Below are positions 53,165-62,192 of a DNA stretch of 64,000 nucleotides, piece by piece. The notes beneath the pieces are model-generated. The model made no database searches and was not told where the DNA came from. It saw only the letters and a list, made by a program, of their open reading frames with translations. Position numbers and translations under genes: made by a program. The stretch comes from Abyssicoccus albus (GTDB lineage Bacteria; Bacillota; Bacilli; Staphylococcales; Abyssicoccaceae). Position 1 is the first letter of the stretch; each line of letters begins with the position of its first letter. The stretch covers positions 552,163-616,162 of the forward strand of contig NZ_RKRK01000002.1 of NCBI RefSeq assembly GCF_003815035.1, written 5' to 3'.

Positions 53165-53210
53165 AGATTCCGGATTCTAAAAAAGGATTGCTATTGATGA
53201 GTACATTAGC
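53165..53210 (-). terminator. Probable terminator of aph(2'')
   Basis: On the minus strand AAGGACTGCTA and TAGCAATCCTT pair with one mismatch and are followed by TTTTT. It lies just after the aph stop, inside the mobile unit. The remaining 120 bp to the unit border holds no gene I can support; a short ORF MRKQRIIPSFI is probably noise. Confidence 0.6.
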
Positions 53211-53229
53211 AGTCCTTTATATTAAATAT

Positions 53230-54192
<963 letters not shown>

Positions 54193-54203
54193 TTATAGTT
54201 AAT

Positions 54204-54664
54204 TCATTTTTGTTTCATGCTATTTCCATATAAAAATCTTGCATAACCTATCTCTGCTGCATTTTTCATAAATTCTGCATTTAGCCAAAGTGCAGTATCT
54301 GCTAAGTTCCTATCTTCTAATGGCCATTTTGCATGCTGATTCATTTGAAAGTCCGCGTCAGATAACTCACTTAATTTAGATACCCATTTCTCGTGCAGGG
54401 ATTCTATGACTTCTTTAGCATTTTCTATACTACCCGGCCAGAGAACATCATCTTTTTTCATTGAGCCGCTTCCAAAGTTGTAATCTAATGCAGTTGACCA
54501 CCAATATATGATATGCCACATTATCCAGGCTATACTCATCGGTCCCATCTCATAGCTCTCGCTTTCCGGCCAGTCTATGATCCATACCTCATTTTTCTTT
54601 CGTACCTGAAGACTTTCTGAGCTATATACCCAGTATGCTTCTGTATCCTCAAGATTTTCTATAT
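54204..54664 (-). pseudogene. DinB-family gene, 5'-truncated at the IS border
   Basis: An open frame of about 153 codons runs without a start from the IS right end to a TGA at 54204. It reads TEAYWVYSSESLQVRKKNEV, then SIAWIMWHIIYWWSTALDYN and LWLNAEFMKNAAEIG: the His-containing four-helix pattern of DinB/YfiT-like proteins. The 5' end stops exactly at the IS inverted repeat, where an in-frame TAG lies, so perhaps 20-30 N-terminal residues are lost. An internal ATG at 54548 has no good ribosome site. Passenger of the mobile unit. Confidence 0.7.
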
Positions 54665-54738
54665 CCTAAATTCCACGTGCATTTTTTATTAGCTTAAAAG
54701 AACACTATTTCACGAAGAATTTAAACTGATACTCCCAC

Positions 54739-54768
54739 ATTGTAACATTATTTACCACCACCTTTCAA
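54739..54768 (-). promoter_or_regulatory. Outward promoter of the ISEcp1-like element
   Basis: On the minus strand TTGAAA (54763-54768) and TACAAT (54739-54744) with an 18-bp spacer, pointing out of the IS toward the DinB fragment and aph(2''). These are the same hexamers reported for the ISEcp1 promoter that drives blaCTX-M genes. Confidence 0.8.
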
Positions 54769-54871
54769 TCTTTTTCAATAAATTATTGATTGCAACTTTG
54801 GAGTAAAGATACTTATTAAACCCTGCAAGTTATCCACAGAGCAACACTCGATTTTCAAGATGATATCTTTA

Positions 54872-56134
54872 TTATACCAGACATTTTTCATACACTTCCT
54901 TGTACGGATAGTTTTCTGACAAATTCATAATTACAGTTCTTGCGGTTTTAATGATTTTGGCTGCAAGAAATACATACTTCAAACGAAAGGTCTTTATTTG
55001 CTGTCTGTATTCTGAAGGCTCTAAGGAATCAATCTTGAACAACAAAAACAGGTTATATGAAAGCATCATCATTTGAAACACCGCTTCATTTGCCCAAAAT
55101 GATTTAAGTAAAAGATGACCCACCGCCATGTCGTATTTGGCTTCTTTAATATAGTTCTCAGCATTGCCACGTTTTTCATAGGATATAACTACTTTTTCAG
55201 AAAGCAATGTAGTGTTTGTCACAAAGAAAAAGTATTCGTACTCAGAGCCTTCTAAAAGTGATATTTGTGCTCTTTCTTTTTCTGGTTTCAGTACGCGAGA
55301 CACAACAAACCTTCTGTCTTTCTCCCAGTTATCTAATTTTGTAAACAGTTCTGTAGTTTCTCTGCCTTCTTCACCTTTAACGAATACAACCGATGAATTC
55401 GTTGCTTGGGATGCAAGCGTAGAATAACTTTTGGCTTTAATTAAATATTTGCAACCAAGAGATTCTATCGTTTCAATAATTTTTTCATCAAAGTAGCCAC
55501 TATCCATTCGAAATAAAATCTCTAAATCATCTGTTTTGATGTTGGCTACTATTTCTTTGATCATTTCAGATGCACCGTTAGCTGTGTAAGTATTGCCACT
55601 TCTTACAAATCCGGTGACGTAGGCTTTTAATTCGTCGCAAAATGCAAACTGGATATTGTAGCATCGGTTTCCTAGTTTCTTGGGATTATATCCTTTTGAT
55701 GCACCTTCTTGATGACCTTCTACGTTGATTACACTACTATCAATATCAATCGTAATGGATGTCAATTTACTTTTAGTGAGCAGTTTTTTAAAGACTTTAA
55801 AATTAATGTCTCTAAACATTTGTGTTGTCTTAAAGGTGAAGTTTCCTAAAAATCGTGACACTGTTTCAGGTTCTTTTACGGAAATATCAAATTCATTAAC
55901 GAGTGGATCATTTTGAAGGAGCTTTAGACGTTCTAGCTTGTCTATACCAATAAAGTGACCACAGATCATCGTCTTTATATGATTCATCTTGATTTTATTT
56001 GTGGAGTCATTATCAAATACGAGGTCATCTTCAACTAGATCAAAAATCTCATTACTTTTTGCGTTCTCAAGGAGAAGAAAAAGACCTGCATTTGATGTTA
56101 GATTCTTAGCTGTGAAATCAATTTTATTAATCAT
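54872..56134 (-). CDS. tnpA: IS1380-family transposase, ISEcp1 TnpA type
   Basis: 420 residues, the size of ISEcp1 TnpA. DDE residues appear in TIDIDSSVINVEG (Asp), LFRMDSGYFDEK (Asp) and EKRGNAENYIKEAKYD (Glu). The sequence is very close to ISEcp1 transposase as I recall it, with scattered differences. Ribosome site AAAAGGGG. No frameshift, so it should be active. Confidence 0.93.
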   Translation of the reverse strand: MINKIDFTAKNLTSNAGLFLLLENAKSNEIFDLVEDDLVFDNDSTNKIKMNHIKTMICGHFIGIDKLERLKLLQNDPLVNEFDISVKEPETVSRFLGNFTFKTTQMFRDINFKVFKKLLTKSKLTSITIDIDSSVINVEGHQEGASKGYNPKKLGNRCYNIQFAFCDELKAYVTGFVRSGNTYTANGASEMIKEIVANIKTDDLEILFRMDSGYFDEKIIETIESLGCKYLIKAKSYSTLASQATNSSVVFVKGEEGRETTELFTKLDNWEKDRRFVVSRVLKPEKERAQISLLEGSEYEYFFFVTNTTLLSEKVVISYEKRGNAENYIKEAKYDMAVGHLLLKSFWANEAVFQMMMLSYNLFLLFKIDSLEPSEYRQQIKTFRLKYVFLAAKIIKTARTVIMNLSENYPYKEVYEKCLV

Positions 56135-56321
56135 AATTTAAACCCCTTTTTCTGCTGCTTTTGTTACTATTATTGTACCATATATCGACTCATAAAAGCT
56201 GATAATTCAACACATTTTGAGCATTTTTCTTTCACCCAATGGGTGAAAGCTGAATTTTGAAGGAACGTATATTTATCAATGCTTTGAGGGTGGTTTATAA
56301 AGTACTGACGTAGAATCTCAG

Positions 56322-56472
56322 TTACATATGGGTTATCTCCTCTAAATAGAGATTTGTTTTCAGGCCAAAGGTTTTTAATAGATTTTTTGACTTTTGCTTG
56401 TTCATATATACTATAACCGATGGATAATACAATAATTACTAGAACGATCATTACAAAATATAATGGATTCAT
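56322..56472 (-). pseudogene. MutS-like membrane ATPase, 5' part
   Basis: The first 50 codons of the gene split by the mobile unit: ATG after AAAGGTG, a membrane helix (about residues 4-22), then a basic stretch and RGDNPYV. The frame runs on into the IS to a stop at 56170, but those residues are IS-encoded. The rest of the gene is at 51537-53043. Confidence 0.85.
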
Positions 56473-56502
56473 TTAATCACCTTTTCTAATTACATTAAAA
56501 AT

Positions 56503-56546
56503 AATAACCTTAGAATAATCGTTGATTCGATTCTTCTAAGGTTATT
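56503..56546 (-). terminator. Terminator after the CDF transporter gene
   Basis: AATAACCTTAGAA with its near-perfect complement TTCTAAGGTTATT and inner paired AATCG/CGATT; a T-run follows on the minus strand. Confidence 0.75.
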
Positions 56547-56552
56547 TTACTA

Positions 56553-57578
56553 TTAATTATGATGTTTGAATATACCATTTTGACCTGGCATTCTATGATC
56601 CATATCATCAGCACGTTCTGGCCATGCTTGAACGCCATCATTATCTTTGAATTCAATGTTTACATCGGTAACATGATGTTGTTGTAGTATAATGTCGGTA
56701 AGTTGCTCTCGAATGTCATCAACTTCTTTTAATGTTAAATGATGATTTAATTCAACCGTTGCTTCAACGTGTAAATCTTCTCCTTCTTTTAAGACGAACA
56801 ATCTTTGTATATCCTTGATATGTTCATTACTGAATAATATTTGAGATACTCTAATTTCCATCTCTGGTGCATGTTCACCAAGTACACCTGCGGCATTTTC
56901 CATAAATATTTTATAAACAACGTAAAACATCATTAAACCGATGATCACTGATGCAATTCCTTCAGCAATATTAAATGGTGTAAACTGTGCAATTAAGATG
57001 GCGATTATTGCTAGAATTCCACCTACAGTTGCCACTGTATCTTCCATAAATACAAGCTTTGTAGCCGGTTTTGCATTTTTAGAATGAACGAACGCACTAG
57101 TTAAAGGTGCTAAACCTTTATAGTTATTATTTGTTTCTTGTAATACTTCTTTCCCAGCTTTGTATAACACTCCAACTTCTAAGATGACACCGAGCCCTAA
57201 AACTCCAAGATTGATCAATAGGTTACGTGTTGACATTGCACCATGGCCTGGTTGCATGATGTGATGTATTCCTTCTTTAACCGTTTCATAACTTAGGATG
57301 GCAACGATAATCACTGCACCTAAACAAACTAAATTGACTAGTCGACCAAATCCGAAAGGGAATCGATCTGTTGGTGATTTTTTACTTAATGCTGAACCGA
57401 TAAATACGAAAAATTGGTTCGCTGCATCACCAAGAGAGTGCATCATCTCAGCAAACATTGCAACGTTACCTGTTAGTACAAATGCGCCTCCTTTTAGTCC
57501 AGAAATGATAAAGTTGACGATGGCTGCTGTGAGTGATGATTGGCTACCACCTTTTAATAATTTGAAGAAACCTCCCAT
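56553..57578 (-). CDS. Cation diffusion facilitator (CDF) transporter
   Basis: 341 residues, six membrane helices. Metal-site patterns MMHSLGDAANQ (helix 2, H-x3-D) and KLVFMEDTVATVGG (helix 5), then a cytoplasmic domain with DLHVEATVELNHHL. It exports divalent metals by proton exchange; metal specificity cannot be read from the sequence. AAGGAG ribosome site. Confidence 0.88.
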   Translation of the reverse strand: MGGFFKLLKGGSQSSLTAAIVNFIISGLKGGAFVLTGNVAMFAEMMHSLGDAANQFFVFIGSALSKKSPTDRFPFGFGRLVNLVCLGAVIIVAILSYETVKEGIHHIMQPGHGAMSTRNLLINLGVLGLGVILEVGVLYKAGKEVLQETNNNYKGLAPLTSAFVHSKNAKPATKLVFMEDTVATVGGILAIIAILIAQFTPFNIAEGIASVIIGLMMFYVVYKIFMENAAGVLGEHAPEMEIRVSQILFSNEHIKDIQRLFVLKEGEDLHVEATVELNHHLTLKEVDDIREQLTDIILQQHHVTDVNIEFKDNDGVQAWPERADDMDHRMPGQNGIFKHHN

Positions 57579-57805
57579 ATATGTTGCGCTCCTTAATCTA
57601 TATGTAATTTTTAATTAAATTAATTAATACTGTTAGTATTTTAGCATGTTTGATGCCATTTGATAAAATTATATACTTATTAAAGTATTATTTACATATT
57701 CATTTGTTAAGATATGATGAATTAAATAATTTATGAGATAATATTGATGAGTTTCATTTATATTAAAGATAATAAGAATTATAAAACAATTAAAGGAGAA
57801 GGTTT

Positions 57806-58216
57806 ATGTTTGATAAGATCTTTACATCGATTGGAATTGGTGCTGCAACAGTTGATACAAAACTATCACAAGCAGAGTACAAACAAACTGATATTATCAA
57901 CGGTGTTGTTGAAGTCAGAGGGGGAACAAGTAATCAATTTATTGCGCGAATTACCGTGAAGTTTATTTCACGACTTCACGAATATCGTGAAGATAGTGAT
58001 TTTGATACACATGATAAAGTTTTGCTTGAAGAAGTCGTATTAGAAGAAGAGGATATTAAGGCAAATACAACACATAAATTTCCTTTTGACCTAAACATTG
58101 ATGGGATAGAATTTCCATCTACTGATGATACAACAAAGTTATTTATTTTAACTGAGGTTGAGATTGGCCAAAGCGTCGATGCATTTGATGAAGATGAAGT
58201 TAAAATTATATCATAG
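57806..58216 (+). CDS. Spo0M (SpoOM)-family protein
   Basis: 136 residues beginning MFDKIFTSIGIGAATVDTKL and continuing with NGVVEVRGGTSNQFIARI, the arrestin-like Spo0M N-terminal domain. Bacillus Spo0M has about 258 residues; here only the N-terminal half is present, as in other non-sporulating staphylococci. AAAGGAG ribosome site. Function outside sporulation unknown. Confidence 0.85.
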   Translation: MFDKIFTSIGIGAATVDTKLSQAEYKQTDIINGVVEVRGGTSNQFIARITVKFISRLHEYREDSDFDTHDKVLLEEVVLEEEDIKANTTHKFPFDLNIDGIEFPSTDDTTKLFILTEVEIGQSVDAFDEDEVKIIS

Positions 58217-58232
58217 TGAATAAGAAGGACTT

Positions 58233-58280
58233 TATAAACCTATAAATGATAATTATTATCATTTATAGGTTTATATTTTT
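58233..58280. terminator. Perfect 42-bp palindrome: terminator containing an exact Fur-box match
   Basis: TATAAACCTATAAATGATAAT and its exact complement, followed by TTTTT. Its centre (58247-58261) is TGATAAT-T-ATTATCA, identical to the 7-1-7 Fur-box consensus of Bacillus. It ends the Spo0M-like transcript and lies 45 bp before the zosA-like promoter. Confidence 0.8.
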
Positions 58281-58285
58281 ACATA

Positions 58286-58323
58286 TTGACTATTTATCAC
58301 TCGTTAGATTATAATTATTATAA
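58286..58323 (+). promoter_or_regulatory. Promoter of the P-type ATPase gene with an exact PerR box
   Basis: TTGACT (58286-58291) and TATAAT (58310-58315) are 18 bp apart. TTATAAT-T-ATTATAA (58309-58323) covers the -10 element and matches the PerR 7-1-7 consensus exactly, predicting peroxide-inducible expression. Confidence 0.75.
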
Positions 58324-58339
58324 ATAAGGAAGTGATACT

Positions 58340-60175
58340 ATGGTTTCATATATATTAAAATCAAGACCTGGTCAATTTTTATTAGTTGGTACTTTACTGT
58401 TGCTGTTTGGAATGTTTTTGCAGTACAACGACATTGAGTCTTATCGATATGTATTTTATTTATCGATTATATTTTTAGGATTTTTTGCATTCATTGATGC
58501 AGTGGTTGAAACGGTTAAATCCAAAGCACCGAATGTTGATTTATTAATGATTCTTGCGGCAATTGGTGCATGCATAATCGATTATGCATCTGAAGGTGCA
58601 TTATTATTATTTATTTTTGCTTTGAGTAGTGTATTAGAATCTTATGCGATGAATAAGTCAACGAAGGCAATTTCTAGTTTAATGGCTCAAGTGCCAGAAG
58701 AAGCTTCATTGTTATTACCGAATGGTGACGTGCAAAGGGTAGATGTGACTACATTGCGTAAAGATGATCAAATTATCGTTCAAAAAGGTGCGTTAATTCC
58801 AATTGATGGGGTGATTGATCGACGCGCTTCGATTGACGAATCTTCTCTAACCGGTGAATCACTTCCTGTCGAAAAACAACAAGGTGACGATGTATTCGCA
58901 GGGACTTTAAACGTTGGTGAAGTCGTTCAAATGACTGTAAGTAAAACGAGTGATGAAACTGTATTCTCTAATATTATACGAATGGTCGAGACTGCTCAAA
59001 ATAGACCGTCAAAATTATCGAGTTTTATCGATCGTATTGAAAAGAAATATGTGATCTCAGTATTGATTGCGGTTCCTTTATTTATCGCAGTGATGTACTA
59101 TTTTATCGGGTTTTCTTTTGAGGAAGCTTTCTATCGTGGAATGGTCTTTTTAACCGTTGCAAGTCCATGTGCTCTTGTTGCGAGTGCAACACCTGCAACG
59201 CTCAGTGCAATTAGTCGAGGTGCACGTGATGGTATCTTAGTTAAAGGCGGAAAAGCGATGGAGTCACTGACTTCAATGAATGTATTGTTTAGTGATAAGA
59301 CAGGGACATTAACGTATGGTCAGTTTGATGTTGTGGACTATCAGATCGATGATTCAATCTTAGCTGAAGTGATCTATATGGAACAACAATCGACACATCC
59401 AATTGCTAAAGCACTCGTAAGACATTTTGGAACTGAAGATTTGTCATCGGTTGATCAAACTGAAGATATAGAGGAAATTGTCGGTTCCGGTGTAAGGAAA
59501 GGACATATTACGGTTGCTAAACCTTCTTTTTTTGAAGGATTCAATGATCCAAATGGTTATTTAAATGAATCGACTAAAGAGTATACAACGATTATTGTTG
59601 GCGCTCATCAAGAGGTCGTTGGATATTTTAATTTAGCGGATACTGTACGTAAAGAAGCGAAAGAAGCAGTAGCGTTATTTCAATCTGAAGGGGTCGATGT
59701 TAGATTGCTCACAGGTGATCATGAAGTGGTTGCAAAAGCAGTAGCTTCTACTGTAAATATTGATCGATATGTCGCATCGTGTCTACCTGAAGACAAAATA
59801 AAATATGTCAACGACTCCATTCAACAAGGAGATATTGTTGGGATGATTGGTGACGGTATAAACGATGCACCAGCATTAGCCAATGCTAATATTGGTATTG
59901 CGATGGGTGAAGGATCTACTGTTGCGATGGAGTCGTCTGATGTCGTTATTGTTAAAAATGATTTATTGAAGTTGTTTAACAGTTTCATTTTAAGTCGAAA
60001 GTTAAATCGAACAATTAAATTCAATGTCATGTTCTCAATTATTGTCATTATCATTTTAATTATGTTGAATATCTTTGGATTATTATCACTCCCTACTGCT
60101 GTATTATTCCATGAAGGCTCAACTATTTTAGTGATACTTAACGGATTACGGTTGTTATTACACGATAGAAATTAA
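58340..60175 (+). CDS. zosA: Heavy-metal P-type ATPase, ZosA-like
   Basis: 611-residue P1B-type ATPase without an N-terminal metal-binding domain. Helix motif ASPCAL (Cys277), phosphorylation site SDKTGTLT (Asp319), actuator SSLTGES, hinge GDGINDAPALANA, and STHPIAKAL (the P1B HP motif) are all intact. Length and domain layout match Bacillus ZosA, a PerR-regulated Zn transporter, and the promoter here carries an exact PerR box. Metal specificity is inference; Zn, Cd or Fe/Co are possible. Confidence 0.85.
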   Translation: MVSYILKSRPGQFLLVGTLLLLFGMFLQYNDIESYRYVFYLSIIFLGFFAFIDAVVETVKSKAPNVDLLMILAAIGACIIDYASEGALLLFIFALSSVLESYAMNKSTKAISSLMAQVPEEASLLLPNGDVQRVDVTTLRKDDQIIVQKGALIPIDGVIDRRASIDESSLTGESLPVEKQQGDDVFAGTLNVGEVVQMTVSKTSDETVFSNIIRMVETAQNRPSKLSSFIDRIEKKYVISVLIAVPLFIAVMYYFIGFSFEEAFYRGMVFLTVASPCALVASATPATLSAISRGARDGILVKGGKAMESLTSMNVLFSDKTGTLTYGQFDVVDYQIDDSILAEVIYMEQQSTHPIAKALVRHFGTEDLSSVDQTEDIEEIVGSGVRKGHITVAKPSFFEGFNDPNGYLNESTKEYTTIIVGAHQEVVGYFNLADTVRKEAKEAVALFQSEGVDVRLLTGDHEVVAKAVASTVNIDRYVASCLPEDKIKYVNDSIQQGDIVGMIGDGINDAPALANANIGIAMGEGSTVAMESSDVVIVKNDLLKLFNSFILSRKLNRTIKFNVMFSIIVIIILIMLNIFGLLSLPTAVLFHEGSTILVILNGLRLLLHDRN

Positions 60176-60204
60176 TATGACAAGATGGATGATTAGATTT
60201 TAAA

Positions 60205-60236
60205 AATAAACTTACGTTGAGTAAGTTTATTTTTTT
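60205..60236 (+). terminator. Terminator after the P-type ATPase gene
   Basis: AATAAACTTAC / GTAAGTTTATT, perfect 11-bp stem, loop GTTGA, then TTTTT. Confidence 0.8.
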
Positions 60237-60277
60237 ATGGAAAATAAAAAGAATATATAGTAATATGAAATACAAAC

Positions 60278-60291
60278 AGAACATACGTTCT
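60278..60291. promoter_or_regulatory. SOS (LexA) box before the Y-family polymerase gene
   Basis: AGAACATACGTTCT matches CGAACNNNNGTTCG at 8 of 10 defined bases and is nearly self-complementary. It lies 28 bp before the ATG at 60320, so LexA would block transcription. Confidence 0.75.
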
Positions 60292-60319
60292 GTACAAAGA
60301 ATGAAAGAAGGATAGAAAG

Positions 60320-61579
60320 ATGTATAATTACCACTTATGTACTAAACGCTTAGTGTTATGCATCGATCAAAAAAGTTTTTTTGCAAGTGTATCGTGCATA
60401 CTAAAAGGGTTAGATCCATTAACGACTAAACTTGCAGTCGTTGCAGATACAAAACGTAAAGGAAGTGTCGTGCTTGCTGCAACACCACCACTGAAACAGC
60501 TTGGTATAAAAACAGGCTCAAGATTATTTGAAATACCATCTCGTTCTGATATCTACATTATTAACCCATCGATGAAAACATATTTAACATATGCACAGCG
60601 AATTACAGAGATTGCATTGAGATATGTTGCACCGGAAGACTTTCACCAATATAGTGTCGATGAATTTTTTATTGATATGACGGATTCATTACATTTATTT
60701 TCTAAGACGATTGAAGAATTCGCTCAATTATTGAAAACAACGATATATGAAGATACTGGAATTCATTGTGCGATTGGGATAGGGGATAATGTGCTATTAA
60801 GTAAACTTGCACTTGATTTTGAAGCAAAGCATCATCCAACTGGTGTTGCTAGAATCCAATATCATGATGTGCCAAGTCGTTTATGGCCACTCAAGCCATT
60901 GAGTGATTTCTGGGGAATTAATAAGAGAACGGAACGAAAATTGAACAAACGAGGGATTTTTACGATTGGAGATCTTGCGCAATATCCGTATGAATATTTA
61001 AAAAGAGATTTTGGTATCATCGGTGTTGATTTACATTTGCATGCGAATGGTATAGATGAAAGTATTATTCGTGAGAAGGGAGAAATTTTCAAGCCGTCCA
61101 TTAGTAAAAGCCAAATTTTAATGAGAGATTATAAAGTAGAGGAATTAAAAGCGATTATTATTGAACATGCCGAAGTATTAGGTTATCGGTTGCGTCGTAA
61201 ATCACTGCTCGCAAGAACGATTAAATGTTCTATTGGATATAGTGATGGTGAGAAGATCGCTAAGCAACAAACAATTAATGATGGAACGGATTTAACCGAA
61301 AAGATTGTATCGGTTGTTTGGAAGTATATATATCAGCATGTAGATCATCATCGAATGATTAGAACGGTGAGTATTTCGTTGACAGGGCTTATTCCCAAAA
61401 GTGAACAACAGATGACTTTATTTGATGACTCAACAGACTTAAAACAGGGCATTATTGACCAAACGATGGATAGAATTAAAGAGAAATATGGTCAAACAGC
61501 GGTTATGAGAGGCACAGCATATGGTCAATCGGGGACTGCATTAGAGAGAAAGAACTTAATTGCAGGACATAAAAAATAA
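60320..61579 (+). CDS. SOS-inducible Y-family DNA polymerase (UmuC/UvrX-like)
   Basis: 419 residues. Palm motifs VLCIDQKSFFASVSC (metal Asp, with aromatic steric gate) and YSVDEFFIDM (Asp, Glu); the thumb HhH FWGINKRTERKLNKRGI; C-terminal little-finger domain. Error-prone translesion polymerase distinct from DinB/PolIV, comparable with the staphylococcal ImpB/MucB/SamB protein near femA. The SOS box upstream fits LexA control. GAAGGA ribosome site. Confidence 0.9.
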   Translation: MYNYHLCTKRLVLCIDQKSFFASVSCILKGLDPLTTKLAVVADTKRKGSVVLAATPPLKQLGIKTGSRLFEIPSRSDIYIINPSMKTYLTYAQRITEIALRYVAPEDFHQYSVDEFFIDMTDSLHLFSKTIEEFAQLLKTTIYEDTGIHCAIGIGDNVLLSKLALDFEAKHHPTGVARIQYHDVPSRLWPLKPLSDFWGINKRTERKLNKRGIFTIGDLAQYPYEYLKRDFGIIGVDLHLHANGIDESIIREKGEIFKPSISKSQILMRDYKVEELKAIIIEHAEVLGYRLRRKSLLARTIKCSIGYSDGEKIAKQQTINDGTDLTEKIVSVVWKYIYQHVDHHRMIRTVSISLTGLIPKSEQQMTLFDDSTDLKQGIIDQTMDRIKEKYGQTAVMRGTAYGQSGTALERKNLIAGHKK

Positions 61580-61682
61580 AACAAATAATTTTATTATGTA
61601 AATCAATAATATTATTAAAAATTAAAAATACAAAGCAATAAGGACTGAACAAAACATACACTAGTTTATTCATTAAATACAT

Positions 61683-61719
61683 TAGCAATGACAAGAATCT
61701 TAGTCCTGTCATTGCTTGA
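61683..61719. terminator. Hairpin between the polymerase gene and the DUF3307-like gene
   Basis: AGCAATGACA / TGTCATTGCT form a perfect 10-bp stem with a 16-base loop. There is little T-run on either side, so its terminator function is uncertain. Confidence 0.45.
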
Positions 61720-61808
61720 TGTACGTTTAAAGAAACTTTCAATATCAATATCAATGTAAGTGGTGATCATTAAGGAGAATATGCGAACCGTGTATAACTT
61801 TATTATCG

Positions 61809-62192
61809 TTAAAGTAAAGTCAATATATATTTAATAATCAATCCAATAATCACACCGAACACTAAAGAAACGAGTGTACCGAGGAGTATATATTCTGATT
61901 TTTTCTGAATAACAATATCTTCATCGTCCTGATCTGTTTGTCCTGAATTAAATCGCAAAATTGATTTTGCTGCTATGATTAATCCCATAGCAGTATATTG
62001 ATCATTCGCAATAAATAAAATAATCAAAAACCGCTCACAATATCCGATAAAAAGTCCTATATGATCTGTTTGTTTGTCGTTTAGGGATAACGGTTTTCTA
62101 TCGATAACATAATTTAAGAACATTTTGATCAACAGGCCACTAAAAATATAAAGAATGACTGCAATTGTTGATAAAAGTATAATTAACCCCAA
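61809..62192 (-). CDS. DUF3307-like membrane protein
   Basis: 127 residues with three membrane helices (about residues 3-25, 50-75, 100-125). The stretch YCERFLIILFI, AAKSILRF and KSEYILLGTLVS resembles the C-terminal part of DUF3307 proteins; the N-terminal half of that family is absent. Its start overlaps the end of the SatD-like gene by 10 bp, so both are translated together. Function unknown. Confidence 0.6.
   Translation of the reverse strand: MGLIILLSTIAVILYIFSGLLIKMFLNYVIDRKPLSLNDKQTDHIGLFIGYCERFLIILFIANDQYTAMGLIIAAKSILRFNSGQTDQDDEDIVIQKKSEYILLGTLVSLVFGVIIGLIIKYILTLL

Larger units (their letters stand above)
54665..56321 (-). mobile_element. ISEcp1-like insertion sequence (IS1380 family)
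   Basis: 1,657 bp between two inverted repeats: ACGTGGAATTTAGG at the right end (54665-54678 on the complement, identical to the ISEcp1 right repeat as I know it) and CTGAGATTCTACGT at the left end (56308-56321 complement; ISEcp1 has CCTAGATTCTACGT). Length is within about a base of ISEcp1. One gene, tnpA. Confidence 0.9.

Noticed and set aside
56170-56321. C-terminal half of the 100-codon minus-strand ORF starting at 56472
   Set aside because: From 56321 inward the residues are encoded by the left end of the ISEcp1-like element, so only the first 50 codons belong to the host gene.
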